Part shown: positions 17,111 through 25,853 of the stretch, piece after piece
Position numbering within the stretch: position 1 is the first letter of the stretch
How the letters are laid out: each line of letters begins with the position of its first letter
DNA from: Lachnospiraceae bacterium MD308
GTDB lineage: Bacteria; Bacillota; Clostridia; Lachnospirales; Lachnospiraceae
Assembly (NCBI GenBank): GCA_000403475.2
Contig: KE159796.1
Coordinates: 653,736-717,735 of the forward strand
Reading direction: 5' to 3'
Length of the DNA: 64,000 bases
Notes under the pieces: generated by a model
Database searches by the model: none
The model's input: the letters and a program-made list of their open reading frames with translations, nothing else
What the model was told of the DNA's origin: nothing
Made by a program: the position numbers and the translations under genes

Positions 17111-18391
17111 TTGAGCAATTATAAGATTGAAACAAAATGTATCCAGTCAGGCTATGAACCGGGAAATGGGGAGCCGAGAGTGATTCCCATCTATCAGAGT
17201 ACCACTTTTAAATACTCAAGCAGCGAGCAGATGGGGCGGCTTTTTGATCTGGAGGAATCGGGATATTTTTACACGCGCCTGCAAAATCCTACCAATGACG
17301 CGGTAGCGGCAAAAATCTGTGATCTGGAGGGCGGAGTTGCCGCGATGCTGACTTCATCCGGGCAGGCGGCAAGCTTTTATGCCATTATGAATATCGCTCA
17401 GGCGGGAGACCATATTGTGTGTGCGTCCGCATTGTACGGCGGCACTTATAACCTCTATGCCCACACCATCCGAAAGATGGGTGTTGAAGCAACTTTTGTG
17501 GACCCGGAGTGTACGCCGCAGGAGCTTGACGCGGCGTTTAAGGATAACACAAAAGCAGTGTTCGGAGAGACTGTAGCGAATCCGGCGCTGGTGGTTCTTG
17601 ACTTCGAAAAATTTGCACAGGCGGCACATGCCCACGGCGTACCGTTTATCGTGGACAATACTTTTGCGACGCCGATTAACTGCCGGCCTTTTGAGTGGGG
17701 GGCAGATATCGTGACTCACTCTACAACAAAGTATATGGATGGACATGCATCCTGTGTGGGAGGTGCGATTGTTGACAGCGGTAACTTTGACTGGGAAGCC
17801 CACGCAGAGAAGTTCCCAGGTCTGACACAGCCGGATGAGACATACCATGGCATTGTGTATACGCAGAAATTCGGCAAGGGAGCCTATATTACGAAAGCGA
17901 CAGCCCAGCTTATGCGCGATCTGGGTTCAATCCAGTCGCCTCAGAATGCATTTCTTTTAAATATCGGTCTTGAGACACTGCATCTTCGGGTGCCGAGGCA
18001 CTGTGAGAATGCGCTGAAAGCTGCAAAATATCTGCAGAGCCATGAGAAAGTAGCATGGGTGAACCATCCGTCTCTTGAAGGCGATAAATACTATGGCCTG
18101 GCGCAGAAATATATGCCGGAAGGAACCTGCGGTGTCCTCACCTTTGGCTTGAAAGGCGGGAGAGACGCGGCAGTGCGCATGATGGACAGCCTTAAGATGA
18201 TTGCGATCGTGACCCATGTGGCAGATGCGAGAAGCTGTGTCCTTCATCCGGCAAGTCATACGCATCGGCAGATGAATGATACGGAGCTTATGGAAGCAGG
18301 CGTACAGCCGGACTTGATTCGTTTTAGTGTGGGCATTGAGAATATTGAAGATATCATTGCCGACCTTGAGCAAGCGCTTTTGAACGTATAA
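17111..18391 (+). CDS. metY: O-acetylhomoserine sulfhydrylase / Cys-Met metabolism PLP enzyme
   Basis: The enzyme condenses O-acetylhomoserine with sulfide (or thiols) to give homocysteine. It has 426 residues, the length of MetY rather than the 380-400 residue MetB/MGL group. The PLP lysine (about residue 206) lies in THSTTKYMDGHASCVGG, and YFYTRLQNPTNDAV and SSGQAASFYA are the conserved active-site segments. The start codon is TTG (17111) behind AGGAGGAAGAG; no in-frame ATG is available upstream. No SAM or T-box riboswitch precedes it, as it lies 12 bases after the CFI-box gene. Methionine gamma-lyase activity is a less likely alternative. Confidence 0.9.
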   Translation: MSNYKIETKCIQSGYEPGNGEPRVIPIYQSTTFKYSSSEQMGRLFDLEESGYFYTRLQNPTNDAVAAKICDLEGGVAAMLTSSGQAASFYAIMNIAQAGDHIVCASALYGGTYNLYAHTIRKMGVEATFVDPECTPQELDAAFKDNTKAVFGETVANPALVVLDFEKFAQAAHAHGVPFIVDNTFATPINCRPFEWGADIVTHSTTKYMDGHASCVGGAIVDSGNFDWEAHAEKFPGLTQPDETYHGIVYTQKFGKGAYITKATAQLMRDLGSIQSPQNAFLLNIGLETLHLRVPRHCENALKAAKYLQSHEKVAWVNHPSLEGDKYYGLAQKYMPEGTCGVLTFGLKGGRDAAVRMMDSLKMIAIVTHVADARSCVLHPASHTHRQMNDTELMEAGVQPDLIRFSVGIENIEDIIADLEQALLNV

Positions 18392-18402
18392 AATTAGAAA
18401 TT

Positions 18403-18441
18403 CACCTCCATACTAATTAGAAAGTATGGAGGTGTAATTTT
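18403..18441 (+). promoter_or_regulatory. 12-bp hairpin: metY terminator and sequestrator of the next ribosome binding site
   Basis: CACCTCCATACT (18403-18414) pairs perfectly over 12 bases with AGTATGGAGGTG (18423-18434) around an 8-base loop, followed by TAATTTT. This has terminator form for metY. The right arm also contains GGAGGTG, the only good Shine-Dalgarno for the ATG at 18442, so a folded transcript would hide it. Confidence 0.75.
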
Positions 18442-19146
18442 ATGGGAAATGAAAATCAGGAAGAAAAGCAAGAGATAAAAAACGACCAGATCCGGGAGAT
18501 GGGCTCGCTGAACTTAAATGAGGGCAAGGATAAACATAAGATTAAGCTTTTGACAATTATCGGTGAGATTGAAGGACATGAAGCTGTGTCAGGCAATGCA
18601 AAATCAACCAAATATGAGCATCTGCTTCCTATGCTTGCGGAGGTGGAGGACAGCGAGGAGATTGAAGGGTTACTCATCCTTCTGAATACGCTCGGCGGAG
18701 ATGTGGAGGCGGGGCTTTCTATCGCAGAGATGATTGCTTCTTTAAGTAAGCCTACAGTGTCTCTGGTCTTAGGCGGCAGTCATTCCATCGGAGGGCCGCT
18801 GGCCGTATCGGCAAAGTATTCTTTTATCGTTCCCAGCGGAACTATGATCGTCCACCCGGTGCGCTCTAACGGGATGTTTATCGGTGTGACACAGAGCTTA
18901 AGGAATATGATAAGAACCCAGGATAGGATCACCAAATTTTTAGCAGGCCATTCACATATGACTCAGCAGAGGATTGAAGAACTTATGTTAAATCCTACGG
19001 AGCTTGTAAAGGATGTAGGAACGCTCTTAGAAGGCCGGGAAGCTGTGCGGGAAGGGCTTATCGATGAGGTGGGCGGGATGAGTGACGCATTAGGAAAACT
19101 GCATGAAATGATTGATGAGGAGCGGGCAAAAAAGAGTAAAAATTAG
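18442..19146 (+). CDS. TepA-like ClpP-fold protease
   Basis: This 234-residue crotonase/ClpP-fold protein resembles B. subtilis TepA (translocation-enhancing protein, formerly YmfB). LLNTLGGDVEAGLSIAEMI (about 81-98) and VLGGSHSIGGPLAVSA (109-124) contain the expected oxyanion and nucleophile region, with S115 the likely nucleophile; VHPVRS near 140 supplies the His. The N-terminus is highly charged with no signal peptide, so it is probably cytoplasmic. In B. subtilis tepA lies next to spoIIIE, exactly the order seen here. Translation is likely controlled by the upstream hairpin covering its ribosome binding site. Confidence 0.85.
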   Translation: MGNENQEEKQEIKNDQIREMGSLNLNEGKDKHKIKLLTIIGEIEGHEAVSGNAKSTKYEHLLPMLAEVEDSEEIEGLLILLNTLGGDVEAGLSIAEMIASLSKPTVSLVLGGSHSIGGPLAVSAKYSFIVPSGTMIVHPVRSNGMFIGVTQSLRNMIRTQDRITKFLAGHSHMTQQRIEELMLNPTELVKDVGTLLEGREAVREGLIDEVGGMSDALGKLHEMIDEERAKKSKN

Positions 19147-19148
19147 TG

Positions 19149-19177
19149 ATGACAGCCCTTATTAAAAATGCTATAAT
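19149..19177 (+). promoter_or_regulatory. Promoter for ftsK/spoIIIE
   Basis: ATGACA (19149-19154), a 17-base spacer and TATAAT (19172-19177). It starts just past the tepA-like stop and would produce a leader of about 60 bases containing the small palindrome GGCTTTAAAGCC (19188-19199). Confidence 0.65.
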
Positions 19178-19240
19178 GTGGTACTGGGGCTTTAAAGCCG
19201 CATTATATTGAGAAACAAGACGTCGCAGGGAGGAAGATGC

Positions 19241-21637
19241 ATGGCTGCAAAGTCAAGAAGAAAGAAGAGTACAAGGCAGGCCAGAACAAAAAAGAAGCCG
19301 GAGCCGAGTTTTATAAAAGATGAGATTGTAATATGGATGACCCTTGCAGCCAGTATTCTGATATTACTTAGTATTTTCGGAGCAGGAGGCATCGTCGGAC
19401 AGGCCGTTTCCGGGTTCCTTACAAGTGTTTTCGGGACAATGGCGTATATCGTACCGTTTATGCTGTTTGGAGTTGTGGCATTTCTTGTATCGAACAAGGA
19501 TAATTTCAAAGCGTATTTCAGAGCTTTTGCCGCTGTCTTGCTGATGGTATTGCTATGTACCTTTTTTCAGCTTATAAACCGGAGCGGAGGGATTATAGGA
19601 AAGGTTACAGCGGGTATATTAACCCCGGCGATTGGAATCGCCGGTACATATGTGGTGGTTGTGATACTTGTGATTATCTGCCTGGTAGTTATCACCGGAA
19701 AGTCTGCACTTAAGAGTGTAAAGAGCCAGGGCAATAAAGCATATGACAGAGCCAGAGACGATGCGGCAAGACGAAGGAAAGCCGCTCAGGAACGCCGCAG
19801 AGAGCAGCAAAGCGTAAAGGGAGCAAAACGCCGTGACCACCATGTAGAAGGCGTTTCCTTTGATACGACTCTGGCAAAGAAAAAAGACATCAGGGAATTG
19901 ACGGTAGATGTGCCTGGCGGGGAGAAGCAGGATGTTGTCCCGGAATTTCATATTCAGCGCAATGAACCGGAGACGGCGGACAGAGAAGCTTCTGTTGAAG
20001 AATTTGCGGAGCCGTCCAAAGCTTCTGATTTTGTGCCGGAGCCTTCGCCCTTCGAGGGTGCGGGAGCACCTTTTGAAGCAGAAAAACGAGACAGAAAATC
20101 ACCGGCACAAAAGGCGGCGGCGGTTGAGGAGACAGAGGGTACTATAAATATCCAGCCGGAAGGTGCAAAACAGCAGAAGGCATACAAGCTTCCGTCGATT
20201 ACTCTGTTGAAAAAGGGAAAGAAAACCGGCGGTGAGTCGGATGCGAACCTCAGAGAGACAGCTATAAAGCTGCAGCAGACGTTGCAGAATTTTGGAGTTA
20301 ATGTCACTGTCACAAATGTAAGCTGCGGTCCGGCAGTCACACGCTATGAGCTGCAGCCCGAGATGGGCGTAAAGGTGAGCAAGATTGTAGGATTAGCCGA
20401 TGATATCAAATTGAATCTCGCGGCGGCGGACATCCGTATTGAGGCGCCGATTCCCGGAAAAGCGGCAGTAGGCATCGAGGTTCCTAACAAGGAAAACTCA
20501 GCGGTTATGCTCAGAGACCTGTTAGAGACAGAAGAGTTTAAGAAAAGCGCATCAAAGCTATCCTTTGCCGCAGGAAAAGACATTGCGGGAAAGGCAGTTG
20601 TGACAGATATTGCCAAGATGCCTCATGTGCTGATCGCGGGAGCTACCGGTTCGGGAAAATCAGTCTGTATCAACACATTGATTATGAGTATTTTATATAA
20701 AGCGACGCCGGAGGAAGTGAAGTTGATCATGATCGACCCGAAGGTGGTAGAGTTAAGTGTGTACAACGGCATTCCGCATTTGATGATTCCGGTTGTCACA
20801 GACCCGAAAAAAGCTGCCGGGGCGCTCAACTGGGCAGTAGCGGAAATGGACAGGCGCTACCGGGCCTTTGCCGAATATAATGTCCGTGACATGAAGGGAT
20901 ATAATGAAAGGATAAAGTCTGAACCGGATATCAATGGAGAGAAGCCGGCTTTGATGTCCCAGCTTGTCATTATTGTAGATGAGCTTGCGGATCTGATGAT
21001 GGTGGCATCGGGGGATGTGGAAGGGGCAATCTGCCGATTGGCACAGCTTGCCAGAGCAGCGGGTATCCATCTGGTTGTAGCTACTCAGAGGCCGTCTGTC
21101 AACGTTATCACTGGTCTTATTAAAGCCAACATGCCGTCTCGAATTGCGTTTGCCGTTTCCTCGGGCGTAGATTCAAGGACGATTATCGATATGAACGGAG
21201 CAGAAAAGCTGCTTGGCAAGGGAGATATGCTCTTTTATCCGGCGGGATACCCGAAGCCGGCCAGAGTCCAGGGGTCCTTTGTGACGGATGAGGAAGTGCA
21301 GAAAGTAGTAGAATTCCTGCGCTCGAACAATGCTGCCCAGGAATATGACGAGGAAGTTGTCAACCAGGTTGCCACGAGCGAGCCGGGGATGGCAGCCGCC
21401 GCCGGGGATGATAATGATCGCGATACGTATTTTGCAGAAGCGGGTCGCCTCATTATAGATAAGGAAAAGGCATCCATAGGGATGCTGCAGCGTACATTTA
21501 AGATTGGATTCAACCGTGCTGCCCGCATTATGGACCAGCTTTGTGAAGCAGGCGTTGTAGGCGGCGAAGAGGGGACAAAGCCCAGGAAAGTGCTGATGTC
21601 TAAGGAAGAATTTGAACAGTACGTGGAACAGATGTAA
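19241..21637 (+). CDS. spoIIIE: DNA translocase FtsK/SpoIIIE
   Basis: This hexameric membrane-anchored ATPase pumps DNA through division or sporulation septa. The protein has 798 residues: four membrane segments between about 30 and 155, a charged variable linker (160-330), the alpha/beta motor with Walker A GATGSGKSVCIN (about 465) and DELADLMM Walker B, and a C-terminal gamma winged helix (about 725-790; SIGMLQRTFKIGFNRAARIM) that reads chromosome polarity sequences. ATG at 19241 has GGAGG seven bases upstream; the in-frame TTG at 19208 does not. Only four membrane segments and location beside a TepA homologue favour SpoIIIE over FtsK, though the names are interchangeable here. Confidence 0.95.
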   Translation: MAAKSRRKKSTRQARTKKKPEPSFIKDEIVIWMTLAASILILLSIFGAGGIVGQAVSGFLTSVFGTMAYIVPFMLFGVVAFLVSNKDNFKAYFRAFAAVLLMVLLCTFFQLINRSGGIIGKVTAGILTPAIGIAGTYVVVVILVIICLVVITGKSALKSVKSQGNKAYDRARDDAARRRKAAQERRREQQSVKGAKRRDHHVEGVSFDTTLAKKKDIRELTVDVPGGEKQDVVPEFHIQRNEPETADREASVEEFAEPSKASDFVPEPSPFEGAGAPFEAEKRDRKSPAQKAAAVEETEGTINIQPEGAKQQKAYKLPSITLLKKGKKTGGESDANLRETAIKLQQTLQNFGVNVTVTNVSCGPAVTRYELQPEMGVKVSKIVGLADDIKLNLAAADIRIEAPIPGKAAVGIEVPNKENSAVMLRDLLETEEFKKSASKLSFAAGKDIAGKAVVTDIAKMPHVLIAGATGSGKSVCINTLIMSILYKATPEEVKLIMIDPKVVELSVYNGIPHLMIPVVTDPKKAAGALNWAVAEMDRRYRAFAEYNVRDMKGYNERIKSEPDINGEKPALMSQLVIIVDELADLMMVASGDVEGAICRLAQLARAAGIHLVVATQRPSVNVITGLIKANMPSRIAFAVSSGVDSRTIIDMNGAEKLLGKGDMLFYPAGYPKPARVQGSFVTDEEVQKVVEFLRSNNAAQEYDEEVVNQVATSEPGMAAAAGDDNDRDTYFAEAGRLIIDKEKASIGMLQRTFKIGFNRAARIMDQLCEAGVVGGEEGTKPRKVLMSKEEFEQYVEQM

Positions 21638-21674
21638 CTAATGGCCACCTAGAGAAAGGAAGGATTGGGAACAG

Positions 21675-23345
21675 ATGAAAACAGATATTCAGATTGCACA
21701 GGAAGCAAAGATGGCGCACATTAAAGACGTTGCTGCTACTTTAGGGATTAAAGAGGACGAATTGGAATTTTACGGGAAGTATAAGGCAAAACTTTCCGAT
21801 GAAGTATGGGAAAAAGTGAAAGATTGCCCGGACGGGAAGCTGGTGCTTGTAACAGCAATCAACCCGACTCCGGCGGGAGAAGGGAAGACGACTACAACAG
21901 TCGGTCTTGGACAGGCTATGGCGAAGCTTGATAAAAAAGCTGTAATTGCACTGAGAGAGCCGTCTTTGGGACCGTGCTTCGGCATCAAGGGCGGTGCGGC
22001 AGGGGGCGGATATGCCCAGGTAGTTCCGATGGAGGATTTGAATCTTCATTTTACAGGGGATTTCCATGCGATTACTTCCGCGAACAATCTTCTGGCAGCT
22101 CTTTTGGACAATCATATTCAGCAAGGCAATGAGCTTGGGATTGACCCAAGACAGGTCGTGTGGAAACGCTGCCTTGATATGAATGACAGAAATCTGCGCA
22201 ATATTGTAGTCGGTCTTGGCAATAAGATGGACGGAATGGTGCGGGAAGACCACTTTGTTATCACAGTTGCTTCTGAAATTATGGCAATCCTTTGCCTGGC
22301 AGATGATATCCACGACTTGAAAAAACGGCTGGGCCGCATTATTGTAGCATACAGTTTCAGCGGGAAACCGGTAACGGCAGATGACCTTCATGCCACGGGG
22401 GCTATGACAGCGCTTCTCAAAGATGCGATCAAGCCGAACCTGATTCAGACCTTAGAGCATACGCCGGCGCTGGTACACGGCGGGCCGTTTGCTAATATCG
22501 CCCATGGCTGCAACAGTGTGAGGGCGACGAAGATGGCGCTGAAAATGAGCGATATCGTTATTACAGAGGCAGGCTTCGGAGCGGACTTAGGCGCAGAAAA
22601 GTTCTTTGATATCAAGTGCCGTAAAGCCGGGTTTAAGCCGGATGCGGTTGTTTTAGTTGCAACTGTGCGCGCATTGAAGTATAATGGAGGAGTTGCGAAG
22701 GCGGATCTTTCAGAAGAGAATTTAGAAGCGTTGAAAAAGGGCATTGTGAATTTGGAGAAGCACATCGAGAATATCCAGAAATATGATGTGCCTGTTGTCG
22801 TGACACTTAACTCCTTCCTTACGGACACGGAGGCAGAGAATGATTATATCCGTACATTCTGTGAGGAGAGAGGATGTGAATTTGCTCTTTCAGAGGTATG
22901 GGAGAAGGGCGGCGAGGGCGGAATTGCCCTGGCTGAAAAGGTTCTTGAGACTCTTGAGACAAAAGAAAGCCGCTTCCATACATTATATAATGATGAAATT
23001 TCTCTGGAGGAGAAGATTGAGACCATTTCAAAAGAAATCTATGGTGCGGATGGCGTGGTATTCGAGCCGGCGGCGAAAAAGCAGCTTGCAAAGATTACGG
23101 AGCTTGGTTTTGGCAGTCTTCCTGTATGTATGGCGAAGAATCAGTATTCGCTGTCGGATGACGCAGGGAAACTGGGACGGCCGAAGAACTTTGATATCCA
23201 TATCCGCGAGGTATATGTCAGCGCGGGGGCTGGCTTTGTGGTTGCCTTGACCGGAGCGATCATGACTATGCCGGGACTTCCGAAGGTGCCGGCAGCTAAC
23301 GGGATCGATGTGTCAGAAGAGGGGGCAATCACAGGATTATTCTAA
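21675..23345 (+). CDS. fhs: Formate--tetrahydrofolate ligase
   Basis: This ATP-dependent ligase forms 10-formyl-THF from formate and THF and is central to one-carbon metabolism and the methyl branch of the Wood-Ljungdahl pathway. It has 556 residues with the P-loop [18 protein letters not shown] near 64-81 and family segments [20 protein letters not shown] and [26 protein letters not shown] lies about 12 bases before ATG. It is paired with folD 19 bases downstream, giving a two-gene formate assimilation unit. No CO dehydrogenase genes are in view, so acetogenesis cannot be concluded. Confidence 0.97.
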   Translation: MKTDIQIAQEAKMAHIKDVAATLGIKEDELEFYGKYKAKLSDEVWEKVKDCPDGKLVLVTAINPTPAGEGKTTTTVGLGQAMAKLDKKAVIALREPSLGPCFGIKGGAAGGGYAQVVPMEDLNLHFTGDFHAITSANNLLAALLDNHIQQGNELGIDPRQVVWKRCLDMNDRNLRNIVVGLGNKMDGMVREDHFVITVASEIMAILCLADDIHDLKKRLGRIIVAYSFSGKPVTADDLHATGAMTALLKDAIKPNLIQTLEHTPALVHGGPFANIAHGCNSVRATKMALKMSDIVITEAGFGADLGAEKFFDIKCRKAGFKPDAVVLVATVRALKYNGGVAKADLSEENLEALKKGIVNLEKHIENIQKYDVPVVVTLNSFLTDTEAENDYIRTFCEERGCEFALSEVWEKGGEGGIALAEKVLETLETKESRFHTLYNDEISLEEKIETISKEIYGADGVVFEPAAKKQLAKITELGFGSLPVCMAKNQYSLSDDAGKLGRPKNFDIHIREVYVSAGAGFVVALTGAIMTMPGLPKVPAANGIDVSEEGAITGLF

Positions 23346-23364
23346 ACAGCAAGGAGATGGGTTT

Positions 23365-24204
23365 ATGTCCCGGATTATTGACGGAAAAGCCATAGCGGCA
23401 CAGATAAAGGATGAATTAAAAAAAGAGGTTGCACAGATGGGTGACAGAGGAATCACGGTTGGTTTGGCTGTCATACAGGTCGGAGATGATCCGGCTTCTA
23501 CAATCTATGTAAATAATAAGAAAAAAGCATGTGAATATATAGGAATCCATTCCGTAAGCTATGAGCTTGCCGGGGATGTTTCTCAGCAGGAGCTGCTTGC
23601 ATTGATCGATAAGCTGAACCACGACGAAAAGGTCAATGGAATTTTAGTTCAGCTTCCTCTTCCGGAGCATATTGACGAGGAGAAGGTAATAACGGCAATC
23701 TGTCCGGATAAAGACGTAGACGGCTTCCACACGGAAAATGTAGGGCGGCTGACGGTCGGAAAGGATGGGTTCTTACCCTGCACTCCGGCAGGGATTATTC
23801 AGATGATTAAGCGTTCTGGCTTTTCTATTGAAGGGAAAGAATGTGTTGTCATCGGGAGAAGTAATATTGTCGGAAAGCCGATGGCGGCGCTTCTCTTGCG
23901 GGAAAACGGTACGGTTACAGTTGCCCACTCAAAGACTGAGAAGTTAAAAGAGGTGGCGTCCCGGGCGGATATTTTAATTGCAGCGCTGGGCAAACCGAAG
24001 TTTATTACAGCAGATTATGTAAAAGAGGGTGCCCTCGTTATTGATGTGGGCATTCACCGGATGCAGAATCAGAAGATGTGCGGCGATGTGGATTTTGAGA
24101 ATATATACGGAAAGGCAGCGGCAATCACGCCTGTGCCGGGCGGGGTAGGACCTATGACAATTGCTATGCTGATGTGCAATTGCGTAAAGGCCGCCAGAAG
24201 GTAG
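23365..24204 (+). CDS. folD: Methylene-THF dehydrogenase / methenyl-THF cyclohydrolase FolD
   Basis: FolD is the bifunctional enzyme interconverting 10-formyl-, methenyl- and methylene-THF using NADP. It has 279 residues from ATG 23365, placed nine bases after AAGGAG; the in-frame ATG at 23308 lies inside fhs. Conserved parts: DDPASTIYVNNKKKACEYIG with the catalytic lysine region, GILVQLPLPEH, GRSNIVGKPMAALLL (nucleotide site) and TPVPGGVGPMTIAML. It completes the fhs-folD pair. Confidence 0.97.
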   Translation: MSRIIDGKAIAAQIKDELKKEVAQMGDRGITVGLAVIQVGDDPASTIYVNNKKKACEYIGIHSVSYELAGDVSQQELLALIDKLNHDEKVNGILVQLPLPEHIDEEKVITAICPDKDVDGFHTENVGRLTVGKDGFLPCTPAGIIQMIKRSGFSIEGKECVVIGRSNIVGKPMAALLLRENGTVTVAHSKTEKLKEVASRADILIAALGKPKFITADYVKEGALVIDVGIHRMQNQKMCGDVDFENIYGKAAAITPVPGGVGPMTIAMLMCNCVKAARR

Positions 24205-24219
24205 GAGGTTGGGCACAAG

Positions 24220-25776
24220 ATGAGATGCAGATATTGCGGTGCCAATATACCGGACGGTATTTTACATTGCAAGGAATGTGGCGGAGAAGTGCAGATTGTA
24301 CCTGATTATAATCCTTTGGAGGATATGCTGGCTGCCCATGTGAAGGATGCACTGAAAAATTCCCACAAAGCCTCAAAGGGCGGCGTTCGCAGCCGGGCTA
24401 ATGCGGAATATGGCAATTCCGGCCGCACCGCAGCGCTTCGTTCTGATTCTATGCGTGGGGCGGAGGGAAGAACGTCAGCTATAGGAAGCGGCGGCCGTAC
24501 GGGATATATGGATGGCGGAAGAACGTCAGCCATGCGAAGCGGCGGTCGTACAGGATATATTGACGGCGGAAGAACGTCAGCCATGCGAGGCGGCGGGAGC
24601 CGTACGGGATATATGGATGGCGGAAGAACGTCGGCGATGCGAGGCGGCGGTGGTCGTACGGGATATATTGACGGCGGAAGAACATCGGCGATGCGAGGCG
24701 GCGGTGGCCGTACAGGATATATTGACGGCGGAAGAACATCAGCCATGCGAGGCGGCGGAAGCCGTACGGGTTACATTACGGATGGGAGAAGCCGGAGATA
24801 TACCGGGAATACAGCGATGCTTCAAGAGGAATGGGAAGCACAGAGAAAGCAGGCGGAGCGGCGGAAAGCGTTGAAAAAAAAGAAGCGGCGAAAAGCCTTA
24901 TCTGTCTTGTTTTTTCTAATTGTAATAGTGCTCGGTATATTGGCCGGGTTATTCATTAATTCTTATGCCGGTAAGGTGTATCTGGGGAATCGCGCACTAA
25001 GAAACGGAGAATACACGAAAGCGGAGGAATATTTCCAGAGAGCAATCGGGAAGGATAAGAAAAAGGCAGAAGGCTATGCGGGACTTTCAAAGGTTTATAT
25101 AGCACAAAATGATGTGAATTCCGCTGAAAAACTGTTTTTGGATGTGATTGAGGAACAGCCGGAAAATGTGGCGGTATATGAGGCGGCTTTTGAATTCTAT
25201 CTGGATACGAAACAGCCAATGGGAATTCCGGCGCTGTTTAAAGATGCAAAGAGTATTGTGTCGGAAGAACTTCCGGATTATGTTGTGCATGAACCGGAGT
25301 TCAGTCTGGATGATACAGAGACATATGACGATGTACAGCAGTTAACACTTACTTCCAAAGAAGGAGAGATTCGCTACACTACCGACGGTTCTATGCCGGA
25401 TACACAAAGCACAGTATTTACAGAGCCGATTCAGTTAGGAGAAGGCAGCAATGTAATCAAGGCGATTGTCGTGAATAAGGAGGGTGTGCCGAGCCAGACA
25501 TCGGAGAAGGAATTTACGGTAGAACTTCCTATTGAGGACGCGCCTGCAGTTTCACCGTCAACAGGGCAGTATGATTCCGAACGTTTGATTGAGATAAAGG
25601 TTCCGGAAGGGTACACCGCTTACTATACGATTGACGGGACAGATCCCACAACAGCATCCACGCCGTATAAAGATGCGTTAAAGATGCCGAAAGGTGAAAC
25701 ACTCTTTAAAGCTATACTGGTGACAAAGAGCGGAAGAGTAAGCGGAATTACGACAAGAAATTATGTAAGAGAGTAG
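24220..25776 (+). CDS. Membrane protein: zinc ribbon, RG-rich tandem repeat, TPR and two chitobiase-C-like domains
   Basis: The 518-residue protein of unknown function has a clear layout. A CxxC-x12-CxxC zinc ribbon at residues 3-21 (CRYCGANIPDGILHCKECG) is followed by six 17-19 residue repeats (GRTSAMRGGGGRTGYIDG consensus, about 83-189), a basic segment, one membrane helix (about 230-250), TPR-like repeats (255-330; AEEYFQRAIGKDKKKAEGYAGL) and two chitobiase/beta-hexosaminidase C-terminal-like Ig folds (IRYTTDGSMPDTQST and AYYTIDGTDPTTAST). The zinc ribbon and repeat should be cytoplasmic and the TPR and Ig-like part extracellular. It starts 15 bases after folD and ends at a strong terminator. 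Similar zinc-ribbon/TPR/CHB_HEX proteins are common in Clostridia without known role. Confidence 0.75.
   Translation: MRCRYCGANIPDGILHCKECGGEVQIVPDYNPLEDMLAAHVKDALKNSHKASKGGVRSRANAEYGNSGRTAALRSDSMRGAEGRTSAIGSGGRTGYMDGGRTSAMRSGGRTGYIDGGRTSAMRGGGSRTGYMDGGRTSAMRGGGGRTGYIDGGRTSAMRGGGGRTGYIDGGRTSAMRGGGSRTGYITDGRSRRYTGNTAMLQEEWEAQRKQAERRKALKKKKRRKALSVLFFLIVIVLGILAGLFINSYAGKVYLGNRALRNGEYTKAEEYFQRAIGKDKKKAEGYAGLSKVYIAQNDVNSAEKLFLDVIEEQPENVAVYEAAFEFYLDTKQPMGIPALFKDAKSIVSEELPDYVVHEPEFSLDDTETYDDVQQLTLTSKEGEIRYTTDGSMPDTQSTVFTEPIQLGEGSNVIKAIVVNKEGVPSQTSEKEFTVELPIEDAPAVSPSTGQYDSERLIEIKVPEGYTAYYTIDGTDPTTASTPYKDALKMPKGETLFKAILVTKSGRVSGITTRNYVRE
24466..24786 (+). repeat. In-frame 51-57 bp tandem repeat (six units)
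   Basis: Six consecutive units encode GRTSAxRxGGxRTGYxDG variants. Units 1-2 are 51 bp, units 3-5 are 54 bp and the last is slightly degenerate. Units 4 and 5 encode identical peptides with a few synonymous differences, implying recent duplication. All length changes are multiples of three, keeping the frame. Confidence 0.9.
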
Positions 25777-25785
25777 AGATGTTTT

Positions 25786-25831
25786 CGGGGGGCAGATATG
25801 GTTCATGCGAGCCGTACCTGCCCCCCGTTTT
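25786..25831. terminator. Bidirectional terminator between convergent genes
   Basis: CGGGGGGCAG (25786-25795) pairs over ten bases with CTGCCCCCCG (25818-25827) and is followed by TTTTGGG. The interior can extend the stem through GGTT/AGCC. It lies between the zinc-ribbon gene and the minus-strand membrane gene and can serve both. Confidence 0.8.
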
Positions 25832-25853
25832 GGGTTGTTTTACCTGAATTTTT

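Noticed and set aside
24306-24746. Proline/arginine-rich 146-residue frame on the minus strand opposite the RG repeat
   Set aside because: It exists because the tandem repeat on the other strand keeps all frames open; it has no ribosome binding site and no independent support.
24466-24786. CRISPR-like direct repeats
   Set aside because: Units are contiguous with no spacers, encode protein in frame and have no cas genes nearby.
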